Below, piece after piece: positions 8,302 to 16,854 of a stretch of DNA of 20,257 bases; position 1 is the stretch's first letter; each line of letters begins with the position of its first letter. Under the pieces are notes generated by a model that saw only the letters and a list, made by a program, of their open reading frames with translations, did not search any database and had not been told where the DNA came from. A program made the position numbers and the translations under genes. The DNA comes from Isoetes engelmannii (Eukaryota; Streptophyta; Lycopodiopsida; Isoetales; Isoetaceae): positions 1 to 20,257 of the forward strand of contig JAANSK020286158.1 in NCBI GenBank assembly GCA_011763485.2. Direction: 5' to 3'.

Positions 8302-8412
8302 GTTGGTTTTAATCCCAAAGTTGGTTTCAATCCCAAACGTGCACAGTGCGCTGGCGGACGCTAAATTCTTTCTAATATTTTCTCCCTTAAATTTTCTACG
8401 CTAAATTTAGCG
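8302..8412. repeat. 18-bp tandem pair, shared repeat motif and 14-bp palindrome upstream of the 8514 gene
   Basis: gttggttttaatcccaaa (8302-8319) is followed at once by gttggtttcaatcccaaa (8320-8337). Next comes tgcacagtgcgctggc with cgctaaattctt (8340-8370), a motif repeated at 19801-19833. After that is the perfect palindrome CGCTAAATTTAGCG (8399-8412). These sit 100-210 bp before the candidate start codon at 8514 and may be regulatory or parts of a small transposon end. Confidence 0.5.
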
Positions 8413-8472
8413 AGTTAAGCCATCGGACATGATCTACAAACAAAAAAAATAGACGGTTTTCAAAATTCGATC

Positions 8473-8505
8473 ATGGCCGTTCTGGACCGTCGCCTCTATT
8501 GGTGA
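8473..8505 (+). promoter_or_regulatory. Upstream ORF of 10 codons before the 8514 start
   Basis: ATG at 8473 opens MAVLDRRLYW and stops at TGA 8503-8505, eight bases before the proposed main start. If the transcript begins upstream of 8473, this ORF could lower initiation at the main ATG. Its start context (atcATGG) is good. Confidence 0.35.
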
Positions 8506-8513
8506 TCAGAAAT

Positions 8514-9825
8514 ATGGCTCCTCACGGAACAAGAGGGACGCGCCTCCGCAAAGGTAAGGAGCTTCTCAAACTTGCCGCAGGTCTGTCCCAGTCGGTTTAT
8601 GTCAGAAATGTTGCAATGGAAGATTTTGGTCTTTGTAGTGCTGCCGCCCTAGAAATAAGACAAGACATAATTTTTTGAAACCCAAAAACCTAGGACCATA
8701 GCACAGGCAAGACAGAGCAGGCCGAGCACACAGCTATTCACAGGCTACTGATTATTTTGCATTTCATAAACGCTAATTCTGCATGGGTGTGCTAAACGTT
8801 GTATGTATCACTCTTATGTTTGTCTCGCTTTGTTTCGTTGCAGATGCTTGGGAACATGCTCCACAGTATGATCCAGTGGAGTGCTTACTTCTCCAAATTC
8901 ATTATGATCTCAACTCAGTAATAAGTAAGTATTTTAGACATTTACTTAAAGCATGATAGATAGGCTGATATGTTAATTGTTGTGCCACTGTACAATGCTC
9001 TAATATTTAAACCCTCAAACTTGCCATGAAACCTGCCTGCTCTTTTCTAGTGCCATAAAGATTCCAATTATGAAACTAATGAACAAACTCATTTTCAAAA
9101 TCCCTGAAGCATGGTTAAAACGAATGTTTGTTCTTTGTTGGTATCTACTGCCATACACAAGCCTCTTTTTAAGAATCTTGCCAAATTTAGCAAAATGGAG
9201 GATTATTTGCTATAAAGAGGCATGGGGTAGGAAGATGGGTTGGTAAACAGTATGTCTGCATCCATGTGCAGCTGCAGAGAAGACTACTAACATCGACTGT
9301 ACTTCTTAAAGAAGCCAAAATACTTTTAGCCACAAGCCAATGCCTCATCCTTGGATGCTTGATCTGACCACTGCCAAGAAGATGGCAGGACGATATTAGG
9401 GACATTATCAAGTATCGAAATACGTGGCATCACTTGCTTTGGCATTTGCTTTAACTGAATACCCTGCTCATAAGAAATAGCACCCACTTTGCATATAAAA
9501 TCTATCCAACAATTCCGTAATCTATCCATGTTTATTGCGTTTCCTTTATCATTTTTTTGTAGCCTTTAGATCATGTGGAGTCTTCCATGTTAGTGGTGGG
9601 GATGCCATTTTCAATAAAAACCCCCTCCATAATCAATCAACGGTGTTGCACGAACATTTTCCTTTGATGAAAACAGAAGGTATATACAGTGCATTCTGCT
9701 TCAGGGGGCCTGATACAACTGCAAACTGCCAGAATCAATTACCTTGTTCAAGCTTGACTGCAACCAATTTCCACCAGGGGCTTTTCTCCTTCCACATATC
9801 ATACTGTAACCTTTTGTCAAAGTAG
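8514..9825 (+). CDS. Candidate three-exon gene of unknown function (127-aa product)
   Basis: Exon 1 (8514-8553) encodes MAPHGTRGTRLRK plus one base and ends in AAAG|GTAAGG. Exon 2 (8844-8924) follows the acceptor tttcgttgcag, continues the frame as DAWEHAPQYDPVECLLLQI and so on, and ends at ATAA|GTAAGT. Exon 3 starts at 9563 after atttttttgtag and stays in frame through FRSCGVFHVSGGD to a stop at 9823-9825. The exon lengths (40, 81 and 263 nt) sum to 128 codons including the stop. Both donors and both acceptors are close to plant consensus and the phases match without adjustment, which is the main support. I recognise no domain. Exon 3 could end instead at the donor GAAG|GTATAT (9679) and lead to further exons, for example near 10819, so the C-terminus is uncertain. 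Confidence 0.4.
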
Positions 9826-10256
9826 TTGTCGTTTAGTATTTGAATTCTCTAGTTTGTCCACTAAAAGCGTGAGAGAAGTATAAGATTGTCATTGTTAGCA
9901 ATGTAAGAATTTTTTCAATTCTGTAAATTTCACCAGTGGGGCCATAATCTTGGAATGTCACAGCTCCAACGAGATGGGAATCTTAAATGCTGTTGGAAAA
10001 AAAGAAGCAACAAAATTGTGCTTCCGTACGTCCTTTTATCTTTACTCTAGCTAGGATACATGCTCACACCATTTGGAACATAAAATACTGTTTAAGTTTT
10101 AAGCACACTGTCAACAAAGAACTCTACCTGTTTCCTAGCATATGTTCTCTCCAACTTCTATTGTCAAGCTAAGCAAGTTCCATGATATGCAAGAGCCTAT
10201 AACGTATTAAAGACTAAGTGCAAGAATAAAACTTGACCATGCCAAAGCAAGCAAGT
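9826..10256. other. Spacer, no supported gene
   Basis: AT-rich sequence without a recognisable motif or repeat. It could be an intron of the preceding model or plain intergenic DNA. Confidence 0.4.
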
Positions 10257-10698
10257 CTATCTGGAACATGTGGTGCAATATGCGCTATAATCCATGAAGC
10301 TACTATAGTTCACAGAATTCACTAGAGTACACAGATCATTCTTTTCGCAGTTCCAGGAGACATTAACATCTTTAACACTTTTAGAGGACCAATCCGATAA
10401 TCTATAAGGAGACATTGACACTTCAAATAGATACATATGGAATTTATAGGCAACCACAATTTCATTGACAAAAATAATGCAAGCCATCCGAACTGCAAGC
10501 ATGTCCTGGCTCGAGGTGCCAACCTTCATAATGTCCCTTATGCCTTCCCTTCTGAAAGAAAGAGGCAACAAAATGGTGCACCTTCTGTATATATATAATC
10601 TCACAGAGAAGTAAAATGGACTACTACTTACCTGATGGACCAAAATATATCTCGTCAATGAGATCAAAGAAATTATCAATCTCAAAGTTGACTAGCTC
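10257..10698 (-). pseudogene. Two exon-like blocks on the minus strand, unknown protein
   Basis: Block 1 (10698-10632) follows aataaaactag. It reads ELVNFEIDNFFDLIDEIYF, then GPS, and ends TCAG|GTAAGT, a near-perfect donor. Block 2 begins after the strong acceptor cctctttctttcag (exon start 10551). It has a long frame containing GIRDIMKVGTSSQDMLAVRM and ACIIFVNEIVVAYKF, open to a stop at 10257. Joining at the best acceptor breaks the frame. Using an AG eight bases later (exon start 10543) keeps it, giving GPS-GIRDIMKVG. Either that weaker acceptor is used or a small indel has disabled the gene. The protein-like composition is clear, but I recognise no family. Neighbouring exons were not found. 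Confidence 0.3.
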
Positions 10699-10712
10699 CT
10701 AGTTTTATTCAC

Positions 10713-10760
10713 TTATTTATTTATTTTTATTTTTTTGAGCGACAACTCATATTCTGCATG
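10713..10760 (-). mobile_element. Possible retroposon 3' end (A-rich tail on the minus strand)
   Basis: On the minus strand a segment with ttgcttaataacatgcagaa is followed by gagttgtcgctc and then a long A-rich run (AAAAAAATAAAAATAAATAA). A polyadenylation-type signal followed by an A-rich tail resembles the end of a LINE or a retroposed transcript. No coding remains are attached, and a second similar end lies at 4911-4960. Confidence 0.25.
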
Positions 10761-10818
10761 TTATTAAGCAACAAAGCAATAAATTAACAAACTGTAAATT
10801 TTCTGCTTCTCTTGACAG

Positions 10819-10899
10819 TGATTTCTGCAATGTTTTGATGGTGGACGTTGGTGTGCCCGTACAAGGCAGAAAGTTTTTGAGCTTTGCCTTTAGCATATC
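10819..10899 (+). other. Exon-like open block, plus strand
   Basis: After the strong acceptor gcttctcttgacag (ending 10818), one frame reads DFCNVLMVDVGVPVQGRKF and LSFAFSIS and reaches a possible donor A|GTATGT near 10899. It might be a later exon of the gene starting at 8514, but the phase does not match exon 3 directly and would need an extra exon. It is listed for completeness. Confidence 0.2.
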
Positions 10900-11518
10900 G
10901 AGTATGTGCTTTTGCTTCTAGCATAATAAAATAATTAAGCATAATTTTCTATGCGGAATAATGCTCTCTTGAATGGGGACCAGATTTTTGTGTCTTTTTC
11001 CAACTGCTTCAAGTTACAGAATCTTTCTTTCGAAATACCTTGGTTTGCTTAATCAGGTGGTTTGAGAACGGGAAGTCTAGAGAGATAATATTTTTTGGAT
11101 TAGTTTTTGTTTTCTTTTTTGCAAGTCGAATCCAGGGTGCCACTTTCTCATGTTAATTTAGAGAGCATGCAGTTTTAGTTGTACCCAAAGCTTTAAATGA
11201 CCCCACCATATCTGATAGTAAGTATAGCAGTTTGGCAACAATTGTGATATTTAAAAGAGTGTAGCTTCATTGAGACATTCTTGGAATTTTTTCTCTGATC
11301 TATTCAAGTAGAGTAGTTCTCCGTCTCCCCCTTCATGCGTGTAAAGATTACGAGCTATAAGTCCAAGTTACCAAATTCCTAAGCAGTCATCATGGGCTTT
11401 AGTGCCATGGTACAAAAACCATAAAACTTTATGGCTTGAATTTGTTTGTTATTCCATTTGATTCTAAAGAGAATGTTGATAAGCATAGAAGAAATTGCTA
11501 ATCAAGAATTTATGACTA
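10900..11518. other. AT-rich region upstream of the cysteine-rich gene
   Basis: No coding exon is evident. It contains a short hairpin, ccataaaactttatgg (11419-11434). This is the likely promoter and leader region of the ORF at 11564, though I cannot single out a convincing TATA box. Confidence 0.35.
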
Positions 11519-11563
11519 TAGAAGCCACAAGATACCAAGTTCGAAGATAAACATATAAGCAAC

Positions 11564-12157
11564 ATGAGCAAGGAACATGTTCCAATTTGTGAACAACAAG
11601 CAAAAGGAGGAACTGCTGGCAAGCCAAAGTTAGACACAGAGCCTGTTTGCAACTGCAAGCCCCAATGCTCTTGTCACTGCAAGTCTCATGGATGTGGATG
11701 TCCATGTGGTTGCAATTGCTCTTGCATATGCCATTGTAGATGTCCAACATGCCATTGTCAATCATGTGTATGCCAATCTCAAATTGGCCATCCTTGCCAT
11801 TGCAAGTGCCATTGTCAATGCCTGTGCTTTTGTAGTGGAATGGAGCGAAGTATGAAGGTTGAGCTAAAAAGAAGATGTCGGATTTGTCGCTGTGAACCTG
11901 TTCCAAAGTATGCTTCAACATCACCAGCCCCTTTACTAAATAATGCTATTATTACTAGTGGTCCTGCCTCCACCACCAGCAGTAACACTGCTACTAGTGC
12001 GCCACGTAATTACCAGATTCCTGTAGCACCATCACTACCATCCCAACCACCTAGTACTGCTAGCAACACTCCATCTGAGGTTGGAAAGAGCAGTACTCCA
12101 TCTGAGGCTGGAAAGAGCAATACTCCATCTGAGGCTGGAAAGGAAAAAGAAGGATGA
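11564..12157 (+). CDS. Cysteine-rich, metallothionein-like protein with C-X-C array
   Basis: An uninterrupted 197-codon ORF. An in-frame TAG at 11519-11521 lies upstream, and this is the first ATG after it. Residues 29-90 hold 25 Cys, mostly as Cys-X-Cys or Cys-X-X-Cys pairs (CGCPCGCNCSCICHCRC, CHCKCHCQCLCFC), with His often as the spacer. Further Cys are at 9, 105, 108 and 110 (CRICRC), making 29 in total. The tail is Ser/Thr/Pro-rich and ends in three 9-residue repeats of the type TPSEAGKSN (169-195). TGC and TGT alternate and the spacers vary, as expected if the protein is under selection and the ORF is not a simple DNA repeat. Dense C-X-C is typical of metallothioneins, which bind Cu, Zn or Cd through thiolates. 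The length and the added tail differ from the usual plant types. There is no signal peptide or membrane segment, so it is probably cytosolic. The metal-binding role is inferred. Confidence 0.65.
   Translation: MSKEHVPICEQQAKGGTAGKPKLDTEPVCNCKPQCSCHCKSHGCGCPCGCNCSCICHCRCPTCHCQSCVCQSQIGHPCHCKCHCQCLCFCSGMERSMKVELKRRCRICRCEPVPKYASTSPAPLLNNAIITSGPASTTSSNTATSAPRNYQIPVAPSLPSQPPSTASNTPSEVGKSSTPSEAGKSNTPSEAGKEKEG
12068..12148 (+). repeat. Three 27-bp tandem repeats in the tail of the Cys-rich ORF
   Basis: Units at 12068-12094, 12095-12121 and 12122-12148 begin actccatctgaggttggaaa or the same with one change. They encode TPSEVGKSS, TPSEAGKSN and TPSEAGKEK. The period is a multiple of three, so the frame is kept. 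The third copy diverges at its end, just before the stop. Confidence 0.85.
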
Positions 12158-13000
12158 GATCTCCACTTTATTCAAAGATGCTTCCATTTTTTGGGCCATG
12201 TGGTTATATTTTTGTATTATGACTTCTCTTATCTTTAACATGCATATTTATTTTAGAGAAATGCCTTTGAATATTTTTCTTAGATGCTTGCTTTTTTTTT
12301 TTTTATTGAAAGATATTTCTATTCATTATCAACATGAGGTACATCTTAACTATGTGATATCAATCCACCCGCATATGGTATTTCAAGGTAGAAAAAAATA
12401 GTATGGGCAAAAAAAAAGAAAGAAAAAAAGAAAAGAACTCCTATGGAAAGCTTATAAAACTGCCACGTAGGGAACATTAGTACCAGCAATTAATGCATGC
12501 CACCTCATGTGATGTCAAAGAGGGAAGGAGAAATCTTAGCCCTTGAAAACTTTGCAATTAACGAAGGGCAACCATTTTTTATCAAGAAACAATTAAAACA
12601 TTTAAAAACATATCGCATTTAACATCTGAGTGACGTGTTATAGTAATCAAGATTGCAATAATTTTTTTTTACAAATTACTTCAAATGCCAGTAACTTGCA
12701 TTGTATATGTCAGAACTAAACAAAACTGGCGTCTTTGTACTTGACTCGTTGGGATCAAACGAGTAGTGGTTTGGCATTACTTCGTCGAAGCGGAACATCA
12801 CGCTATAGACTTCAAGGGAACCTTAGAGAATTTAAATAGAATCTCACAAATTATGAAAGAATATTGCAAAATCTAATAGAATCTTGAAGATTTTGACTGA
12901 ATTGTAGGATCTAAGAAAACCTTAAGGGAATTTGAACACGGGTATTGCAGACAACAACTCATCGAGAGGTTTCAAAAGTGTCGTCCTATTGCACAAAAAA
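12158..13000. other. 3' flank of the Cys-rich gene and AT-rich spacer
   Basis: It holds no supported gene. An A-rich stretch near 12388-12437 could be a degraded poly(A) tail or simple sequence. A short hairpin pairs actcgtt (12744-12750) with aacgagt (12758-12764). From about 12820 onward the sequence is a monotonous A-rich pattern with recurring agaatct and gaatttgaa words, probably the decayed edge of the tandem repeat that follows. Confidence 0.35.
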
Positions 13001-13144
13001 TTCAATGCATATTGATGGTATCTAGGCTAATTCTAGAGAATCTAAGAGAAATGAGGATATCCAATGGGATAATTCAATGAACATTGATGGTATCTAGGGT
13101 AATTCTAGAGAATCTAAGAGAAATGATGATATCCAATGGGACTG
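13001..13144. repeat. 72-bp tandem repeat, two copies
   Basis: Copy 1 (13001-13072) and copy 2 (13073-13144) both begin ttcaatg, contain attgatggtatctagg and end near gatatccaatggga. They differ at only a few positions. Flanking DNA from about 12820 to 13330 repeats shorter words such as gaatctaagagaa in degraded form, so this may be a relic of a longer satellite-like array. Confidence 0.85.
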
Positions 13145-13478
13145 GAGAATCGGAAGGACCTCAAGAATCTTGAGACAATCTAAAGGAATCTTTGAGACAC
13201 TTGAATTTTTTTTTAATGAAACCTTGGAGAATTAACAAGGATTTTGAGGGCATTTCTAAAATATTTTTGAAAGAATATTGGAAAATGTAGAGGAATCTTA
13301 AGAAAATCTTCAATGTAACTTGGGCCAAAATGCCACCAAAACACAAGACACAAATTTATGTTGAAAGTTCGCATCTTTTAACGATGTCTTTTGCGTTGTC
13401 TTGAATAGATACAATTCAAACTGAGTCGGTAAAGAGAAACCACCGTGATAAATTTGATGTTACAATAGTATATGCACA
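13145..13478. other. Spacer before the LINE
   Basis: A-rich degenerate repeat material to about 13330, then unremarkable sequence. I cannot find the 5' end or the left target-site duplication of the LINE here. Confidence 0.35.
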
Positions 13479-14250
13479 TTGATTCTAGATGAAAGTTTCA
13501 ACTCCATTGCAGCAGATATGGATCTCAGTTTCCTTATGAAAACATCGGAACCTGCAGGGCACAAGCTGCTAGACCTCACAGGCTATCTGCATTGCCCGGT
13601 ATTCAATGAGTGCACAGGCAAGCGTGGACATGGGGGTCGCCTGCTATTACAAGCTTGGCACAATCAATCTCTCTACAGAAGGCAAACATGCATAATTGTT
13701 GCTTGTGGATACAAGTGCAGCATGGAGTGAAAACCCTCTATATGTGGCAGCATGCTATTTCCCACATGCTGACAGCAACTTCTATATCACTCATTCGGAT
13801 GTGGATAGGTTGGAGCCCTATGTCAATCTATATGATGACATACAACAACACAAATAATTGGGCAAGGTCATGTGGCTTGGAGACTTTAATGCACGCACGA
13901 GAGCGGAGCAGGTCTCGAAATTCGAACCCTCAGCTAAAGCTCATAGAGGTAGCTTGGCCAAGGACATCAGATGACCACTAGGTTACACGTTATGGCACAC
14001 AGTTGTTGTTGCTATGCAGCATCTTTGACTTGGTCATTTGCAATGGGCTAGCCCAATGGCCGTCCTCCAGCCGGTGCACATGTAGAAAGGAGAACTAGAG
14101 GGTCGGCTCCAGTGTTGTGGTTTATGTGCTGGTGGAGGAGCAGGATCTGCATCTGATCAACCACTTTTGCATTGGAACGGACAGTAGAGATGAGGAAGTA
14201 GACTCAGACCACCTACCCCTTCTCTTGCACGTGGACTGGCAGACGGCACG
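13479..14250 (+). pseudogene. LINE endonuclease (exonuclease-endonuclease-phosphatase fold), frameshifted
   Basis: The first frame (13479 to about 13635) reads LLDLTGYLHCPVFNECTGK and GHGG. Around 13636 a frameshift leads to VACYYKLGTINLSTEGKHA, a stop, then ENPLYVAACYFPHADSN. The catalytic-core motif GDFNAR lies at 13879-13896. SDHLPL, the C-terminal motif with the conserved Asp-His pair, lies at 14204-14221. Both motifs are diagnostic of APE-like LINE endonucleases, which nick target DNA to prime reverse transcription. At least two frameshifts and several stops break the frame, so no active enzyme can be made. The N-terminal catalytic segment is absent or unrecognisable. Confidence 0.75.
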
Positions 14251-14259
14251 CACGTCCAC

Positions 14260-14920
14260 TGCCTCAATACCGTGTGTGCCCCAACTGCACCTGGACTATG
14301 ATTATGCCGAGACTTATGCCGAGATGGTTGAACATGACCTAGAGGGAATACTACAACTTCCCAGTCACATTGCAGCAACAGGCTGCACAGTTGACTCAGG
14401 TGTTGATGACTGCTGCCGACAGTTCCTTTGGAAGAGGCCGCTCCCGGAGGCCCTTTGGAGCTACCACCTTCCCTCGCAACCGGTGGTTTGATGATGAATG
14501 TAAGCAGTCCAAACACTGCCTTCGACAAGTCACTGATCTCATCTTGCGCTCGCAAGCCATCCGAGAATATCGTCCCTTTCTCAAGAGCAAGAAAGCCAGA
14601 TACCTCACAGAACACCAACAACAAATGTTCTCTCCTAGATCGTCATCCCAAGACATTCTGGAAAAGGGTATTGAGCAAGCCTCTGCAACCTACATGGAAT
14701 ATCACCTCGGAGCAATGGGTACAATACTTGCAACGACTTTATGGCCTACTGGAGGGTCAGGCAGCAGTACCCCCACAAATGGGCCTAGCGCTAGTCATTA
14801 CAGAGGGAGAGTTATAATGGGCCTACAACGCCTCGCTAATGGGAAGGCAACAGATTTGGATGATATGCAGGCAGAGCTTCTCAAATGGGCTAGGGCTCCA
14901 ATGGTACTGTCCTGACGACA
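14260..14920 (+). pseudogene. LINE linker between endonuclease and reverse transcriptase
   Basis: This region has PFGATTFPRNRWFDDECKQSK and PFLKSKKARYLTEH in one frame and PKTFWKRVLSKPLQPTW in another. It ends with LANGKATDLDDMQAELLKWA near 14835-14894, the segment that precedes the RT fingers in plant LINEs. Frame changes show that it is dead. The same stretch on the minus strand is open for long runs, but those are shadows. Confidence 0.65.
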
Positions 14921-15760
14921 TTATTTAATAGAGCACTGCAAGAAGACTTCCCCCCCAGTGGACTGCTAGCAGAGTTGTTCCCATATACACGGCAAATGAT
15001 CCTCACTGCCTAACCAACTATGGCAAGATCATGGTAAGCTTCCTCTTTGCAAAATTATTGGCTGGCATCCTGGAGCAACGGTTGCCGATATGGGCAGAGG
15101 ATGAGGAGGTGCTTGCTCTCATACAGGCAGGTTTTTGGTCCAGGCACTCCACCATTGACCATATCTTCTCTCTCAAAACCCTGATTGAAGGTAGCAGGAA
15201 TCACCGGCAAGACTTGTACTGTTGCTTTGTGGATTTCGCAAAAGCTTTTGACACTGTGCCTAGAGACAAGTTGTGGCACAAATTCATGAGGCATGCTCAG
15301 GCCGTCTGACATCATCAGACAGCCTGTCATTAGTAGCATTGGAGTGCGCCAAGATTGTCCCCTCTTCCTGACGTTCTTTGGCATATACATTGATCAGTTG
15401 GAAGATTGGCTTACTGAACATGGAGGAACGGCTGCTCAGCTCATGCATCACATAGTTCGACAACTCATATACACTGACGACGTAGACCTCTTAGCCCACG
15501 TTCCAGAAGACATGCAACGTCACCTGGATGCTCTAGACACTTTCTATCAGTTCACTGGTATGCGGGTTAACTTGGCCAAAACTAGAGTGCTGTTAGTTTC
15601 ATCCTCCTGTCAGTCAAGGCCTCCCTCTCTCACTTACCAGGAACAGAATGTGGAGGTAGCTCCAACCTACAAATATTTGGGAATTGAGTTTTCTACTACC
15701 ACATACTGGGATACTTCCATCAGACTATGCATCACAGCAGGTTGGAAAGCAGAACAATAG
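14921..15760 (+). pseudogene. LINE reverse transcriptase, frameshifted
   Basis: Motif A, FVDFAKAFDTV, lies at 15226-15258, with the first catalytic Asp in FVDF. A frameshift near 15295-15310 follows. In the next frame are GVRQDCPLFLTFFGIYIDQL (RT motif B region) and YTDD at 15470-15481, the catalytic YxDD box with Thr in place of the usual Ala. MRVNLAKTRVLLV and YKYLGIEF follow, the D/E-motif region and thumb. The element copies its RNA at the nicked target. The catalytic Asp residues are still encoded, but the frame is broken at several points. Confidence 0.8.
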
Positions 15761-15773
15761 TCACAAGGCATAG

Positions 15774-16610
15774 TTGTATGCCTGGGGTCATCAGGCACAC
15801 CTATTCAGGGAATTGGTGGAGCCTGTTCTCTTGTACGAGGTGGAGGTGTGGGGTCCGGTGATATCCCTCAGCACTTGGAATGTTTTGGAACAAGTACAAA
15901 AGGCCTTCTTGGCACGAGCACTTGGGGTGAAGCCCGCAGTTCCATATCAGATCCTGCTTCAGGAGACATGTTTCTTACCCCTTCAGAGGGCCGCACTGGA
16001 CCATCATATTATTTACTTCCAGAAGGTCATTGGTATGGGGGATGCCCATTTTCCCAATCTTGTTTTAGCTGTAGCAATGGGTCCACAATGCCTCAAAGCC
16101 TGCTGGAAGGACCAGCAAGTTCAGTGGTTCTCTCGATAGAATATACAGGCACACAAGTGCATGCACGTACAAACAGAGAAGGACCATGATCAATTGAGGC
16201 AGTATCTTAAGGCTTGCTTCCTTAGCAAACTCTGGGATGCAGGTGCTTTGGCACACGTCAAGCTGACACACTATCGGCAGCAAGTCAATATCATGCTCAT
16301 ACGAGGCCCACAACACTATTTGTGTACTCATTTTCTTATGAAGTGGCACAAACTGATAGCTTCCATCCGAACAGGTGCACATCATCTTCGCATTGAGACA
16401 GGCCGATGGACGCAGGAGGCATGCGAGAACATGATCTGTCAGTGTTGCCAACATGGAGCCATTGAGGATAAATGTCATGCACTTCATACTTGTCTAGCAT
16501 TTGATCATATCCGAGCATGGTATATTCAGTTAGTTGTACCTGACCAGCCATTGCATGGGCTATTGAACACGACTTCTGTGGGCTTGCTGGGCTCATAATT
16601 TCAAGAGGTG
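15774..16610 (+). pseudogene. LINE C-terminal region with zinc knuckle
   Basis: After another frame change, LFRELVEPVLLYEVEVWGP and HHIIYFQKVIGMGDAHFPN match the conserved region after the LINE RT. A further frame from 16161 holds a C-x2-C ... H-x4-C knuckle (C, C, H and C within 16437-16493; sequence CQCCQHGAIEDKCHALHTC). The frame ends at 16596-16598. The knuckle probably binds nucleic acid. Its four ligands are intact even though the upstream frame is broken. Confidence 0.7.
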
Positions 16611-16844
16611 ATGGATACACGGACTCAGTTGTGTCCGCCGGTACAGTATTGAATGGCACTATATTATTGTATAATATACCAGCATACTTATTACTGCCAA
16701 GGTGTTTCCCTCGAAAACCCTTCGGGGTGGGGGTTTTTTAATCCTGACAGTAATCGGCTTATTGCTCTCTTTATTTAGGTCCCATAGGCCAATTGGTCCC
16801 CGTGGATGAAAAAAAATCTATTTTATTCTATTCTATTCTATTCT
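16611..16844 (+). other. LINE 3' UTR with stem structure and TATTC-repeat tail
   Basis: The 3' UTR can fold with an outer ttactg (16691-16696) / cagtaa (16748-16753) stem and an inner aaaaccc (16714-16720) / gggtttt (16731-16737) stem. LINE reverse transcriptases often recognise a 3' stem-loop in their own RNA. The tail is about four copies of TATTC (16824-16844), preceded by a run of A. Confidence 0.55.
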
Positions 16845-16854
16845 CACAAAAGAA

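Larger units (their letters stand above)
13479..16844 (+). mobile_element. LINE (non-LTR retrotransposon), decayed, with endonuclease and reverse transcriptase
   Basis: The element runs from part-way into an endonuclease domain, through a reverse transcriptase and a C-terminal zinc knuckle, to a 3' UTR and a (TATTC)n tail at 16824-16844. The parts are in the expected order on one strand but in several reading frames with internal stops, so it cannot be translated as a whole. The beginning of the endonuclease and any ORF1 are missing or too decayed to see. The pentanucleotide tail, unlike the A-rich tail of the insertion at 484-1050, suggests a different LINE family. No target-site duplication was found. 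Confidence 0.8.

Noticed and set aside
9326-9529. 67-codon minus-strand frame (contains NVPNIVLPSSWQW)
   Set aside because: It looks somewhat protein-like but lies in an intron of the plus-strand model, has no splice-supported extension and matches no family I know.
11502-11924. 140-codon open frame on the minus strand opposite the Cys-rich ORF
   Set aside because: TGY-rich sequence rarely gives stops on the other strand. The plus frame has the ordered Cys pattern and tail, so the minus frame is a shadow.
12388-12437. A-rich run after the Cys-rich ORF as proof of a processed retrocopy
   Set aside because: It lies more than 200 bp past the stop, is mixed with G and has no flanking duplication that I could find.
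14157-14656. Long minus-strand frames opposite the LINE
   Set aside because: The plus strand carries endonuclease and RT motifs. The minus frames have no motif and reflect the higher GC of the LINE.
16065-16487. 140-codon minus-strand frame opposite the LINE zinc-knuckle region
   Set aside because: It is antisense to a recognisable LINE C-terminus and has no features of its own.
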